Source: Limisphaerales bacterium (GTDB lineage: Bacteria > Verrucomicrobiota > Verrucomicrobiae > Limisphaerales > UBA11358). Taken from it: 8,476 nucleotides of DNA. The stretch is from positions 20,138-28,613 of the forward strand of contig PLZL01000120.1 in assembly GCA_003152145.1 (NCBI GenBank), read 5' to 3'. The notes beneath the pieces were generated by a model, which worked only from the letters and a program-made list of their open reading frames with translations, was not told where the DNA came from and did no database searches. The position numbers and the translations under genes were made by a program. Of the stretch, positions 1-6,540 are shown piece by piece (position 1 is the first letter of the stretch; every line of letters starts with the position of its first letter).

Positions 1-1526
1 GTAATGTTGGTGCTTATTGATCCATTGCCACCCAGGATGGCACCGGAGCCCACTGTGTAAGCTCCACCGCCGGTGTGCGAGCCGTTGACCAGCAAAGTTC
101 CGGCATTGATGGTCGTCACACCCTGATAAGTGTTGGCACCTGTCAGCCGAAGCGTGCTGTTTGTATTTCGAAGTATAAGGCCGACGCTGCCAGTCGCGGT
201 TCTGACAAGTCGTCCGCTGAAAGTGGTGGCGCTGCCGTTGGTGCCGGCGATCGTCAAAGTTGACGCTTGGGTTCCGCCCAGTGTGCCGTTGGTGATATAA
301 CCACTGCTGCCCCCGGACAAATAGCCAATAACTTGCGCACCTATGACGGTGACGGTGCTGTTACCTTGAATATCCAACTGGTCATTCAACACAATGGTAG
401 AATTGGGTGAATTCAGGCTGGTGGTGTTCCCACAAGTTAATCTCGTGCCTGCATCAATGGTCACGGTCTGATAGCCGAGGATGTCGTTGACGTTGCCGAA
501 TCTTAATCCGCCTTGGGCAAGATGTATGTTTCCCCCGCTATACCCGGCAGCCGGATCAATTGTCAGTCTTCCCGTGCCGGTCTTGGTCAAAGTAATATTG
601 GTATCGTTGGCAAAGTGGCCAGTAAGTGCGTTGGAGGTGGTGATATGACCGATCAGCATTACCGAGCCGAGCGCGTCAAAGTTCGTCCCATCCACTCTGA
701 TGGTAGTGTCGTTTGTCATTATCACCGCCGGATTCGCAGCAGTGAGCAGGCCGATGCAATAACGAGTGTTGTTTTGGTTTTGAGCTTGTGAACTGAGATC
801 GGAATAAATCGCGCCCTGCGTGCCCCCAACGCCAGTTCCACCGACATAGGTGGTATGAAAGTTGGGCTGAAACGTGGGGAGCACTGAGATGGTCGCACCG
901 GAGGCGACCACAACGGCATTCGACAGGACTGTGCTGCTGGCAGGAGTTGTAACTCCGAGTGCGGTGCTATTCCCAACTTGTAGAATTCCGGCGTTTATGA
1001 GGATGTTGCCACTCACGGTGTTCGCGCCGTTCAGGCGGAGAGTGCCGGCGCCTGCCTTGGTGAACCCATTGGTGCCGGCAAGCACCGCGCTGATGATGTT
1101 TGAGCCGCTGTTGGCCGTGATGGTCGGCGTGCCAGTGGTCACGTTGAGTGTGAGCGTGCCGCCCGTGCCGGGGTTAAGAGCCCAGTTCGCGTTCGGCGTC
1201 GTGTCACCAAAATTGACATTTCCGATCGTTCGCGCGCCGTCCAGGGTCACCGTGCTGTTGGTGGTGATGTCCAGCAAGCTGAAGTCAGCGGTGCTGTCCG
1301 TGTTGGTGGCGATCACGCCGTTGTTCCAGTTTGTAACATTGGCCCAACTGCCGGAAGCGTCGCCGCTCACCAAGTTGGTCCCACCTGCACCAAGCAGGTT
1401 GGTCCAGGTGCCGTTTGCGGCATGGGTGTTTGGCGCTGCCGCCAGGAGTGTGATGAGAGAAATAAGCAGGCCAAAGGCGAGCTTCCAATTAGCATTGCAG
1501 CGGGCGGTGGTTTGGTTTGTTTGCAT
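1..1526 (-). CDS. Secreted PATR (autotransporter-associated beta-strand) repeat protein, N-terminal part
   Basis: The minus-strand frame is open from ATG at 1526-1524 to the left edge: 508 codons, C-terminus outside the window. Residues 1-36 form a signal peptide: a basic start, a hydrophobic core (LAFGLLISLITLLAAA) and a likely cleavage after NTHA. The mature protein is rich in Gly, Thr, Asn and Ser. It opens with a SWANVTNWNNG segment (60-70), typical of this family. Three PATR-like units are visible: about 154-186 (GAGTLRLNGANTVSG, then NAGILQVG), 314-346 (KTGTGRLTI, then AQGGLRFG), and 456-482 (LRLTGANTYQGVTTINAGTL). In this family such repeats form a beta-helix stalk on secreted or surface proteins. 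Verrucomicrobial members often end in a PEP-CTERM or autotransporter region, which cannot be seen here. No Shine-Dalgarno precedes the ATG. The ligand and exact role are unknown. The family call is firm. Confidence 0.9.
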   Translation of the reverse strand, partial: MQTNQTTARCNANWKLAFGLLISLITLLAAAPNTHAANGTWTNLLGAGGTNLVSGDASGSWANVTNWNNGVIATNTDSTADFSLLDITTNSTVTLDGARTIGNVNFGDTTPNANWALNPGTGGTLTLNVTTGTPTITANSGSNIISAVLAGTNGFTKAGAGTLRLNGANTVSGNILINAGILQVGNSTALGVTTPASSTVLSNAVVVASGATISVLPTFQPNFHTTYVGGTGVGGTQGAIYSDLSSQAQNQNNTRYCIGLLTAANPAVIMTNDTTIRVDGTNFDALGSVMLIGHITTSNALTGHFANDTNITLTKTGTGRLTIDPAAGYSGGNIHLAQGGLRFGNVNDILGYQTVTIDAGTRLTCGNTTSLNSPNSTIVLNDQLDIQGNSTVTVIGAQVIGYLSGGSSGYITNGTLGGTQASTLTIAGTNGSATTFSGRLVRTATGSVGLILRNTNSTLRLTGANTYQGVTTINAGTLLVNGSHTGGGAYTVGSGAILGGNGSISTNI

Positions 1527-1678
1527 AGGAGTTTGACTGGTTGAGGAAATCAGAACCATGGGGACGACACTCCCGACGACTCAATGGCATCTCGACACGT
1601 CGGCAGACAATATGGGTTGTGACAATGCATGGCTCCGGTTTCAAAGAAGAATCTATATCCAACCGCTTGAGCCTTCAA

Positions 1679-1714
1679 ATGGAATTTAACTTACCCAGTT
1701 GAATTGGCTGTCAA
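1679..1714 (-). promoter_or_regulatory. Candidate sigma70-like promoter for the PATR gene
   Basis: A perfect TTGACA lies on the minus strand at 1714-1709, pointing toward the PATR gene. A poor -10 candidate (TTAAAT, 4 of 6 matches) follows after 19 bases. An alternative pair, TTGAAG with TATAGA, lies slightly further downstream with a 15-base spacer. The implied leader is about 150-190 bases long. This rests on consensus matching only; verrucomicrobial promoters may differ. The remainder of the 1527-1771 gap shows no gene and no convincing terminator. Confidence 0.25.
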
Positions 1715-1771
1715 TCCTGGATTTAAGAGAGCAAGCTTGAATGGAAACGAATGGAACCCGCCGGCTGAAAT

Positions 1772-2818
1772 TCATTTTCCCTTCCGCCGGGGAAGCGATT
1801 TCCCATCGCGCCAGCGGCTTTCAACCAGGACGCGATACGGATCCACCGGCTCGCCGCGTTCATTGAGGTTGATCTGCGAAACCAGGGTCTCCACGGCGAT
1901 GCGGCCGATGGCCTCGGAATGTTGATCAATGCCCGCATCCACCGGCACGTCCACCGCCGTGCCCGCCACCGCGATGTCTGCCGGGATGCGATACTTCAAC
2001 TGGCGCAACATCGCGGGGACTCCCGGCAACGTGGTCAGCAACGCGTCGGGCTTGTTCTTCTTGAGCCACTGACTCAATAACTGCCGGGCTTTTTCCAGCC
2101 GTTCGGAATAAACCTGTTCCTCGGTCAGCAAGGGCGGAATCACCGGCAGGTTGAAGGATTTTCCCGCTGAACTGAAACCGCCCACGAAACCGCCGCCCAG
2201 TTTGCGATCGCTATCCGCCGGCACGACAAAACCGATGCGCTGATAACCGTAATCCGCCATTTTTTTCACAGCCATGAGCACGGCGCGCAGTTGATCCGCC
2301 GTTACCAGATGTGAATCGGGTGAGGATACGGACAACCCAAATCGCACGACGGAAAACTTGCTCCAATCGAAATCACCCCAATCCGGAAGCGTGGTGTGTG
2401 GCGGAATCAACACGCCGCGAATCCCACGGGTGATGAGAATCTGCTCGAAGCGTTTGGCTGAGTAGTCTGGTGACCAACGGATCTCCTCCAAATTGTAACC
2501 CAGACGTTTGGCCGCTTGCGCCGCTCCCTGCCAGTAAAGATCGAATTCCCGGTGTTTCCGCAACTGCTCGGGTTGCTCCCAGTGATTGATCCAGGCAATT
2601 GCACTGCGGATTTCAGCGGGGGTATTACTCCGGCGATAAGCCGCCAATGCCGCCAGATGCGGGTCCGGAGCATAACCCATCTCCTCGGCGATCTTCCGCA
2701 CTTGTTCGCGCCGCTTCTCAGAGATCTCAGGATGATTTCGCAAGGCCATCGAAACCGTGGCGTGCGAACAGCCGATGCGTTCAGCGATGTCATAAACGGT
2801 AATGCGTTTCGGGTTCAC
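1772..2818 (-). CDS. LacI-family transcriptional regulator (intact copy of a tandem pair)
   Basis: This 348-residue protein has the full length and layout of a LacI/GalR regulator. An N-terminal helix-turn-helix spans about residues 4-50, with ITVYDIAERIGCSHATVSMA containing both helices, followed by EISEKRREQVRKIAEEMGY. A short hinge region (PDPHLAALAAYRR) replaces the usual ARxL hinge, and a periplasmic-binding-protein-like effector domain runs from about 70 to 340. The start is GTG at 2818-2816: an in-frame TGA at 2842-2840 leaves no room for an earlier start, and the next Met (24) lies inside the HTH. There is no clear Shine-Dalgarno. The protein is plainly paralogous to the product of the upstream gene at 2921-3996: both share AWINHW, a LYW.GA segment, IRG(V/I)L(I/L)PP, VRFG.SVS and DAGIDQ.S..IG. 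The effector is unknown; family members usually sense sugars and control nearby catabolic genes. The divergent hydrolase is the nearest candidate target. Confidence 0.94.
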   Translation of the reverse strand: MNPKRITVYDIAERIGCSHATVSMALRNHPEISEKRREQVRKIAEEMGYAPDPHLAALAAYRRSNTPAEIRSAIAWINHWEQPEQLRKHREFDLYWQGAAQAAKRLGYNLEEIRWSPDYSAKRFEQILITRGIRGVLIPPHTTLPDWGDFDWSKFSVVRFGLSVSSPDSHLVTADQLRAVLMAVKKMADYGYQRIGFVVPADSDRKLGGGFVGGFSSAGKSFNLPVIPPLLTEEQVYSERLEKARQLLSQWLKKNKPDALLTTLPGVPAMLRQLKYRIPADIAVAGTAVDVPVDAGIDQHSEAIGRIAVETLVSQINLNERGEPVDPYRVLVESRWRDGKSLPRRKGK

Positions 2819-2844
2819 GCCAGTAAAACTGCAACAATTTCACG

Positions 2845-2874
2845 GATATACAAGGCGGAAGAAAACATTTACAA
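2845..2874 (-). promoter_or_regulatory. Candidate promoter for the intact LacI-family gene
   Basis: In the 102-base gap between the two LacI-family genes the minus strand reads TTGTAA at 2874-2869, an 18-base spacer, then TATATC at 2850-2845. Each hexamer matches the sigma70 consensus at 4 of 6 positions. It lies 26 bases upstream of the GTG start. This would allow the intact copy to be transcribed independently of the frameshifted copy. It is a consensus match only. Confidence 0.35.
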
Positions 2875-2920
2875 TCCAGACTTCCGTCCTGTCTCAAAAA
2901 AAATCCCTGGCACAGCCGAA

Positions 2921-3996
2921 TCAAAACGCAAGTCCCTGTCGAATAAAATCGATTGCTTGGTTTTCCCCCTTTGATGGAAGCGTAGTGCCATTAACCCACT
3001 GACCTTCTACGAGCACTTCGCGGCAAATCTTTGGAATGCCGCACTCGTTATGATTGATCAATGAGATAAGTAATTGGATGGCAACTTTGCCGATCTCGTC
3101 GGAATTCTGGTCAATCCCGGCGTCCGCGTTTCCGTCCAATATACTCAGCGCGGCCAAGCCGATGTCTTCAGGCACTTTGTAACCGATGTTATTGAGCAGA
3201 TCGCGTAGTTCTGTGACATCGGTCAGGATGGCGTCCGGTTTTTTTTCAACCAGGCTGCGAGTAGCCGTTGGTCGTCGTCGCTCTTATCTTGCATTAATAT
3301 CAGGGCGGGAAGTTGTTGACCAGAGTCTCGTTCCATTTGACTGAAAAGAAAACCGGCGCTGAATCGTGTGTGCGCTTTCGCAGAGGTTACCAAGCCGATG
3401 CGCCGGTAACCATTTTCCCAGATATTTTCATGCGCGATCAGGCCGTCCGTTAACTGATCACTGCTCACAAGATGCGCGTGGGGATATGAAACGGAATGGC
3501 CAAATCGAACAATGCAAAACTCGTCCCAAACAAAATCACCCAAATTCGGGGCAACGTCTCCGCTGGGTGGCAGGAGAATGCCACGAATGTTCCGCGCCCG
3601 TAAAATTTTTCCGAGCCGGGACGGAGATAAATTTTTGTCCAAGACAAATTCCTCCAGACGGAAGCCGCAATGTTCCGCCTCATCAAATGCACCTTTCCAG
3701 TATAGGTTGAATTCCTTGTAGGATCGAAGCTTTTTGGGATTTGGCCAGTGGTTGATCCAGGCGAGTTCGGCCCCAATGGACCTTTTGTTTTTGCCCCGCC
3801 GGTAATGCGCCAGCGCGCTTAAAATGGGATCCGGCCGGTGTCCCATTTCCCGCGCCGTTTTATGCACCTGCTCGCGCATGGCTTTGGAAATTTGTGGATC
3901 ATCCCGCAACGCGCGGGAAACGGTTGTATGGGAAACATCCAACTGGCTGGCGACATCGCGGAGCGTGACGCGTGATTTGGGCAAAGTTGACGACAT
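2921..3996 (-). pseudogene. LacI-family regulator with a -1 frameshift (paralogue of the neighbouring gene)
   Basis: From ATG at 3996-3994 the frame is open for 257 residues and ends in a premature TGA at 3225-3223. The ATG is bounded by an in-frame TAA at 4020-4018. The protein has a LacI-type HTH at about residues 9-57 (LRDVASQLDVSHTTVSRAL, then MREQVHKTAREMGHRPDP) and most of the effector domain. Homology to the neighbouring regulator continues past the stop in the -1 frame. After LAAWLKKN the text should read PDAILTD, then VPEDIGLAAL, NADAGIDQNSDEIG and LVEGQWVNGTTLP, ending at TAA 2923-2921. The switch maps to an A8 run (T8 on the plus strand, 3239-3246). Causes could be a one-base loss from A9, loss of a repeated CCGG, a sequencing error, or recoding at the A AAA AAC heptamer. 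Without a shift the product would lack the C-terminal part of the effector domain, so it is probably non-functional or altered. There is no Shine-Dalgarno. Confidence 0.88.
3182..3223 (-). repeat. Inverted repeat 8 bp just downstream of the frameshift site
   Basis: ACCGATGT at 3182-3189 and ACATCGGT at 3216-3223 are perfect reverse complements separated by 26 bases. On the transcribed (minus) strand the 5' arm begins 14 bases after the A AAA AAC heptamer and overlaps the premature TGA. It could fold into a stem-loop in the mRNA. The long loop and long spacer make a frameshift-stimulating role uncertain; a chance repeat is possible. Confidence 0.45.
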
Positions 3997-4252
3997 CAGC
4001 GAATTTGAACTTGAATCTTAAAACTAAAGCGGTAGGAAATACAAGCGTTCGGTTTCTAAAATCGGTTTAAAACAATAATCGCACCAGTGTGCGTTCCTAT
4101 TCGGTTGGGGGAACTGCGCTTTATTGGTTGTAATGTTTAATGAAGCCATCAGAATAGCGCATCCATCTCTGTTGCTCTGAATTAAATCTATGGAAGCGGT
4201 GCATCCGTGAACCGGCTCGCAAATTGAAAATTGAATCAAGGATGTCGCACCG
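3997..4252. promoter_or_regulatory. Divergent intergenic region between the LacI pair and the hydrolase
   Basis: This 256-base AT-richer gap must hold the start signals for both the frameshifted LacI-family gene (leftward) and the hydrolase (rightward). On the plus strand a weak promoter-like pair is TTGGGG at 4105-4110 and TGTAAT at 4129-4134, with an 18-base spacer. The TGTAAT matches the -10 consensus at 5 of 6 positions, but the -35 is poor. The heptamer TCGGTTT occurs twice at 4049-4055 and 4062-4068, 13 bases apart, and a related TCGGTTG lies at 4101. LacI-type operators are usually CG-centred palindromes with AAACCG or CGGTTT half-sites, so these are operator candidates, but neither is a good palindrome. 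No convincing small gene is visible. Confidence 0.35.
4238..4242 (+). promoter_or_regulatory. Ribosome binding site of the hydrolase gene
   Basis: AAGGA lies 10 bases upstream of the ATG at 4253. An in-frame TGA at 4232-4234 excludes any earlier start. The position just before a clear signal peptide supports this start choice. Confidence 0.6.
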
Positions 4253-5923
4253 ATGAAAATCTCTTTTGTCCCGGCAAGTTTGTTCGCTCGACTTTTTTTT
4301 CTATTTTTGGCAGGTATCGCAATCTTGCCAGTGAACGGAGCCGTCTGGCAATGGTCGGTTGCCGTCAAAAGTGAAAAACCTGACGCCGGTCCATCGCGGG
4401 CGTGGTTGTGGATTCCACCCAACTGCAAACAAGTGCGCGGCGTGGTTGTCGCTCAAAACAACATGGAAGAAATTCCCATTCTCGAAAATCCAAAATTCCG
4501 AAAAGCTCTGGCTGATTTGAACTTCGCCGAAATTTGGGTCGCGCCGCCGTTTGACCATCTGTTCCGCTTCAACGAAGGTGCGGGCGAAACATTCAATGGT
4601 ATGATGAATGATTTGGCCGCCGCGTCCGGTTATTCCGAATTACAATTCGTGCCGGTTGTCCCCATGGGACATTCCGCCGCCGCGAGCTGGCCGTATTATT
4701 TCGCTGCGTGGAATCCAGAGCGCACGCTCGCTGCGCTGTCCATCAGTGGACAATGGCCTTACTTCCGCAACAAGGACTTCGCGCCGGACATTTGGGGCGA
4801 CCGCAACATTGATTTCGTGCCATGCCTCGAAAGCATGGGCGAATACGAGTCCGCCAACGATTGGTCACGCGAAGGTTTGTGGGAACGGCAGCAGCATCCG
4901 CTCATGCCGTTGTCCATGCTGGCCAGTCCAGCCCAGGGACATTTTGCGAGCAGCGACGCGAAGGGCGAATATCTCGCGCTCTACATCAGAAAATCCATGC
5001 AATATCGGCTGCCAAAAAATTGGGACGGCAACTCAGCACCAAAATTAAATCCAATTGATCCGACAAAAACCGGCTGGCTGGCGGACAAGTGGCGGTTGAA
5101 TCAACCGCCGACTGCGCCCGCCGCGCCGGTGAGCGAATACAAAGGCGATCCGAAAGAAGCGTTTTGGTTTTTCGATGAGGGACTGGCGAAGGCAACGGAA
5201 AAATACGAAGCGGCTTATCGCGGTTTGAAGCCGCAACTGATCGGTTACATTCAAGACGGACAAATGGCTTCGCAAACCGCTTCGCACCTGCAAGTGACAT
5301 TGAAATTTGAGCCGGAGGCGGACGGCGTGACCTTCAAATTGTCCGGCGCGTTTTACGGCGCGGTTCCGTCCGGCAGCCCGCGTTTGCCGCAGTGGACAGG
5401 ACTTCCCGCCGGTTCACCGCTCGGCCACGCCGCGAATAGCAACGCCGTTTCCATTGACCGCATTTGCGGGCCGTTTGAAAAATTGAGCGCGAATACTTTT
5501 GCGATTCGTTTCCAGAAAGAGACATTGCTCAACACGAACGCGCGGCAATATGAACTTGTCTTTGCCGCGCCGCATCCGGGCGACAAGGAATACAAACCGG
5601 CGGTTCAACAAGCGCATATGTTCATTCCAGCGCGAAACGAGGTTGGCGCGGAACAACACCTCACTTTTCCTGAAATTCCCGATCAAAAGGCCGGAACAAA
5701 GTCCGTGAAACTCATGGCCAGTTCCGACGCGAACGTGCCGGTTTATTATTTTGTCCGCGAAGGTCCGGCGGAAATGGACGGCAACGTTTTGAAATTCATG
5801 CCGCTTCCGCCGCGCGCGAAACTTCCAGTCACAGTCACCGTTGTGGCGTGGCAATACGGCCGGACGACTGAACCGAAATTGAAAACGGCTGTCCCGGTTG
5901 AAAGAATGTGTTATAGAAATTAA
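4253..5923 (+). CDS. Secreted alpha/beta-hydrolase-fold protein with C-terminal Ig-like domain, substrate unknown
   Basis: The 556-residue product begins with a signal peptide (about 1-29: LFARLFFLFLAGIAILPVNG), so it is probably exported to the periplasm or outside. Residues about 45-255 look like an alpha/beta-hydrolase. VRGVVVAQNN is an early strand and loop, and GHSAAASWP at 139-147 is a nucleophile elbow with Ser141 as probable nucleophile. QGHF, with His230, is a candidate catalytic His. The acid is not obvious; Asp179 or Asp184 are among the possibilities. Residues about 300-470 are an unrecognised, partly beta-rich region. The last ~80 residues (KLMASSDANVPVYYF, then LPVTVTVVAWQYG) resemble a small Ig-like domain. 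Family members include esterases and depolymerase-like enzymes; the true substrate cannot be read from the sequence. Its divergent placement from LacI-type regulators suggests regulated use of a carbohydrate ester or polymer (inference). The stop lies at the edge of an IS630 remnant, so the last few residues (MCYRN) may be altered. Confidence 0.85.
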   Translation: MKISFVPASLFARLFFLFLAGIAILPVNGAVWQWSVAVKSEKPDAGPSRAWLWIPPNCKQVRGVVVAQNNMEEIPILENPKFRKALADLNFAEIWVAPPFDHLFRFNEGAGETFNGMMNDLAAASGYSELQFVPVVPMGHSAAASWPYYFAAWNPERTLAALSISGQWPYFRNKDFAPDIWGDRNIDFVPCLESMGEYESANDWSREGLWERQQHPLMPLSMLASPAQGHFASSDAKGEYLALYIRKSMQYRLPKNWDGNSAPKLNPIDPTKTGWLADKWRLNQPPTAPAAPVSEYKGDPKEAFWFFDEGLAKATEKYEAAYRGLKPQLIGYIQDGQMASQTASHLQVTLKFEPEADGVTFKLSGAFYGAVPSGSPRLPQWTGLPAGSPLGHAANSNAVSIDRICGPFEKLSANTFAIRFQKETLLNTNARQYELVFAAPHPGDKEYKPAVQQAHMFIPARNEVGAEQHLTFPEIPDQKAGTKSVKLMASSDANVPVYYFVREGPAEMDGNVLKFMPLPPRAKLPVTVTVVAWQYGRTTEPKLKTAVPVERMCYRN

Positions 5924-6102
5924 CAATAACATTGGCCCGTATTGGCGATAAGAAGGAAGGGATTGCGGGCGGCGGAGAGGTCTTTGCGCAGACGGGTTTT
6001 GAAGGCGGCCCAGAGCTGTTTGATGGGATTGAGGTCCGGCGAATAGGGCGGCAAAAACAGCCGTTGGCAACCGGTCGCCGCCGCCAGTTTGTTCTGGATG
6101 AC
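5920..6102 (-). mobile_element. IS630-family insertion sequence remnant (3' end of transposase only)
   Basis: The segment encodes the last ~59 residues of an IS630/Tc1-type DDE transposase, including the hallmark PPYSPDLNPI block. In this superfamily the residue after NPI is the third catalytic acid (Glu). Here codon 6021-6019 is AAA, giving Lys (residue 166 of the chimeric frame). The two upstream catalytic Asp residues are absent, so it cannot be active. The left end of the element and its inverted repeat are missing. The right terminus should lie just beyond the stop at 5922-5920, in the TTATAGAAATTAA region that also holds the hydrolase stop codon, but I cannot place it exactly without a full-length copy. 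Confidence 0.75.
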
Positions 6103-6480
6103 GACTTGAAATTCTTCGCCTTGGCCATCTGCGCGTTTCAGCCGGCGCAGGCTGTATTGCTGCCACTCCACATGGCCGGCCGTCGCCTCGGCCTTGCGGT
6201 CGAAATTCAAAACCGGGCGCTTCTTCGACAAGGTCGGAAAATTTTCCTGCAACATTCTAGCTTCGTCTTTCACCAGGCTTTGAAAAAAATCGGCACCCAG
6301 CAATGCCGGCTCCGGCTTGCCATAAAACTCGCAATAGGCCGGGTTCGCAAACGGGATCTTGCCGTCGGGTTGAAAACGACAGATCAAATCCGTCTGGTCG
6401 GTCACGACCGTGCGCAGGCGTTTTTCATTTTCAACCAGTTCCGCCAGCGCCTGCCGCCGCGCCGCACCGAGGAAAATTGT

Positions 6481-6505
6481 TTGCCAATCAACACAAAATT
6501 GGCAA
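6481..6505. repeat. Perfect 8-bp inverted repeat (stem-loop) upstream of the PEP carboxykinase gene
   Basis: TTGCCAAT at 6481-6488 and ATTGGCAA at 6498-6505 are exact reverse complements around a 9-base loop. The structure lies 35 bases upstream of the PEP carboxykinase start and inside the first codons of the PAS remnant frame. There is no T-run on either side, so it is not a standard terminator. It could be an operator, a leader hairpin, or a scar at the edge of the rearranged segment. Confidence 0.5.
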
Positions 6506-6540
6506 CGTAAAGGCATAGGATTTAGTCACGGACTGGAACC

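Larger units (their letters stand above)
5920..6516 (-). pseudogene. Chimeric remnant: truncated PAS sensor domain fused in frame to an IS630 transposase tail
   Basis: The frame encodes 198 residues without a stop, but joins two unrelated pieces. Residues about 29-139 are a PAS domain of the histidine-kinase sensor type: KRLRTVVTDQTDLICRF, FANPAYCEFYGK, LLGADFFQSLV, and VEWQQYSLRR. It stops at EEFQVV, just where PAS proteins usually continue with a GRDITERK-like linker to the next domain. From about residue 140 the sequence changes to an IS630-type transposase C-terminus (NKLAAATGC, then LFLPPYSPDLNPIKQLWAAF, ending ANTGQCYC). No kinase or output domain remains, and the first ~15 residues look unlike a normal N-terminus. 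The start faces the PEP carboxykinase gene only 24 bases away, with no clear Shine-Dalgarno. I infer decay of a sensor gene by IS insertion and deletion. A short expressed PAS protein cannot be excluded. Confidence 0.72.

Noticed and set aside
1..1526. CRISPR-like or tandem DNA repeats in the PATR region
   Set aside because: The repetition is at protein level only (degenerate PATR units with uneven spacing); there are no identical repeats with regular spacers anywhere in the window.
874..1536. 220-codon plus-strand open frame opposite the PATR gene
   Set aside because: It is antisense to a frame with a signal peptide and PATR motifs; its Val/Pro/Ala-rich composition is what the complement of that gene gives, with no recognisable domain.
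4024..4428. 134-codon minus-strand open frame across the intergenic region and hydrolase start
   Set aside because: It overlaps the hydrolase signal-peptide region in antisense, has no recognisable motif and no supporting start signal.
5920..6102. Active IS630 element
   Set aside because: Only the C-terminal tail is left, the catalytic Glu is Lys, the other catalytic residues are missing and no second terminus is found.
5414..6166. 250-codon minus-strand open frame across the end of the hydrolase and the IS remnant
   Set aside because: It is Arg-rich, has no motif, and spans two unrelated segments; the hydrolase and the PAS/IS frames explain the same bases much better.
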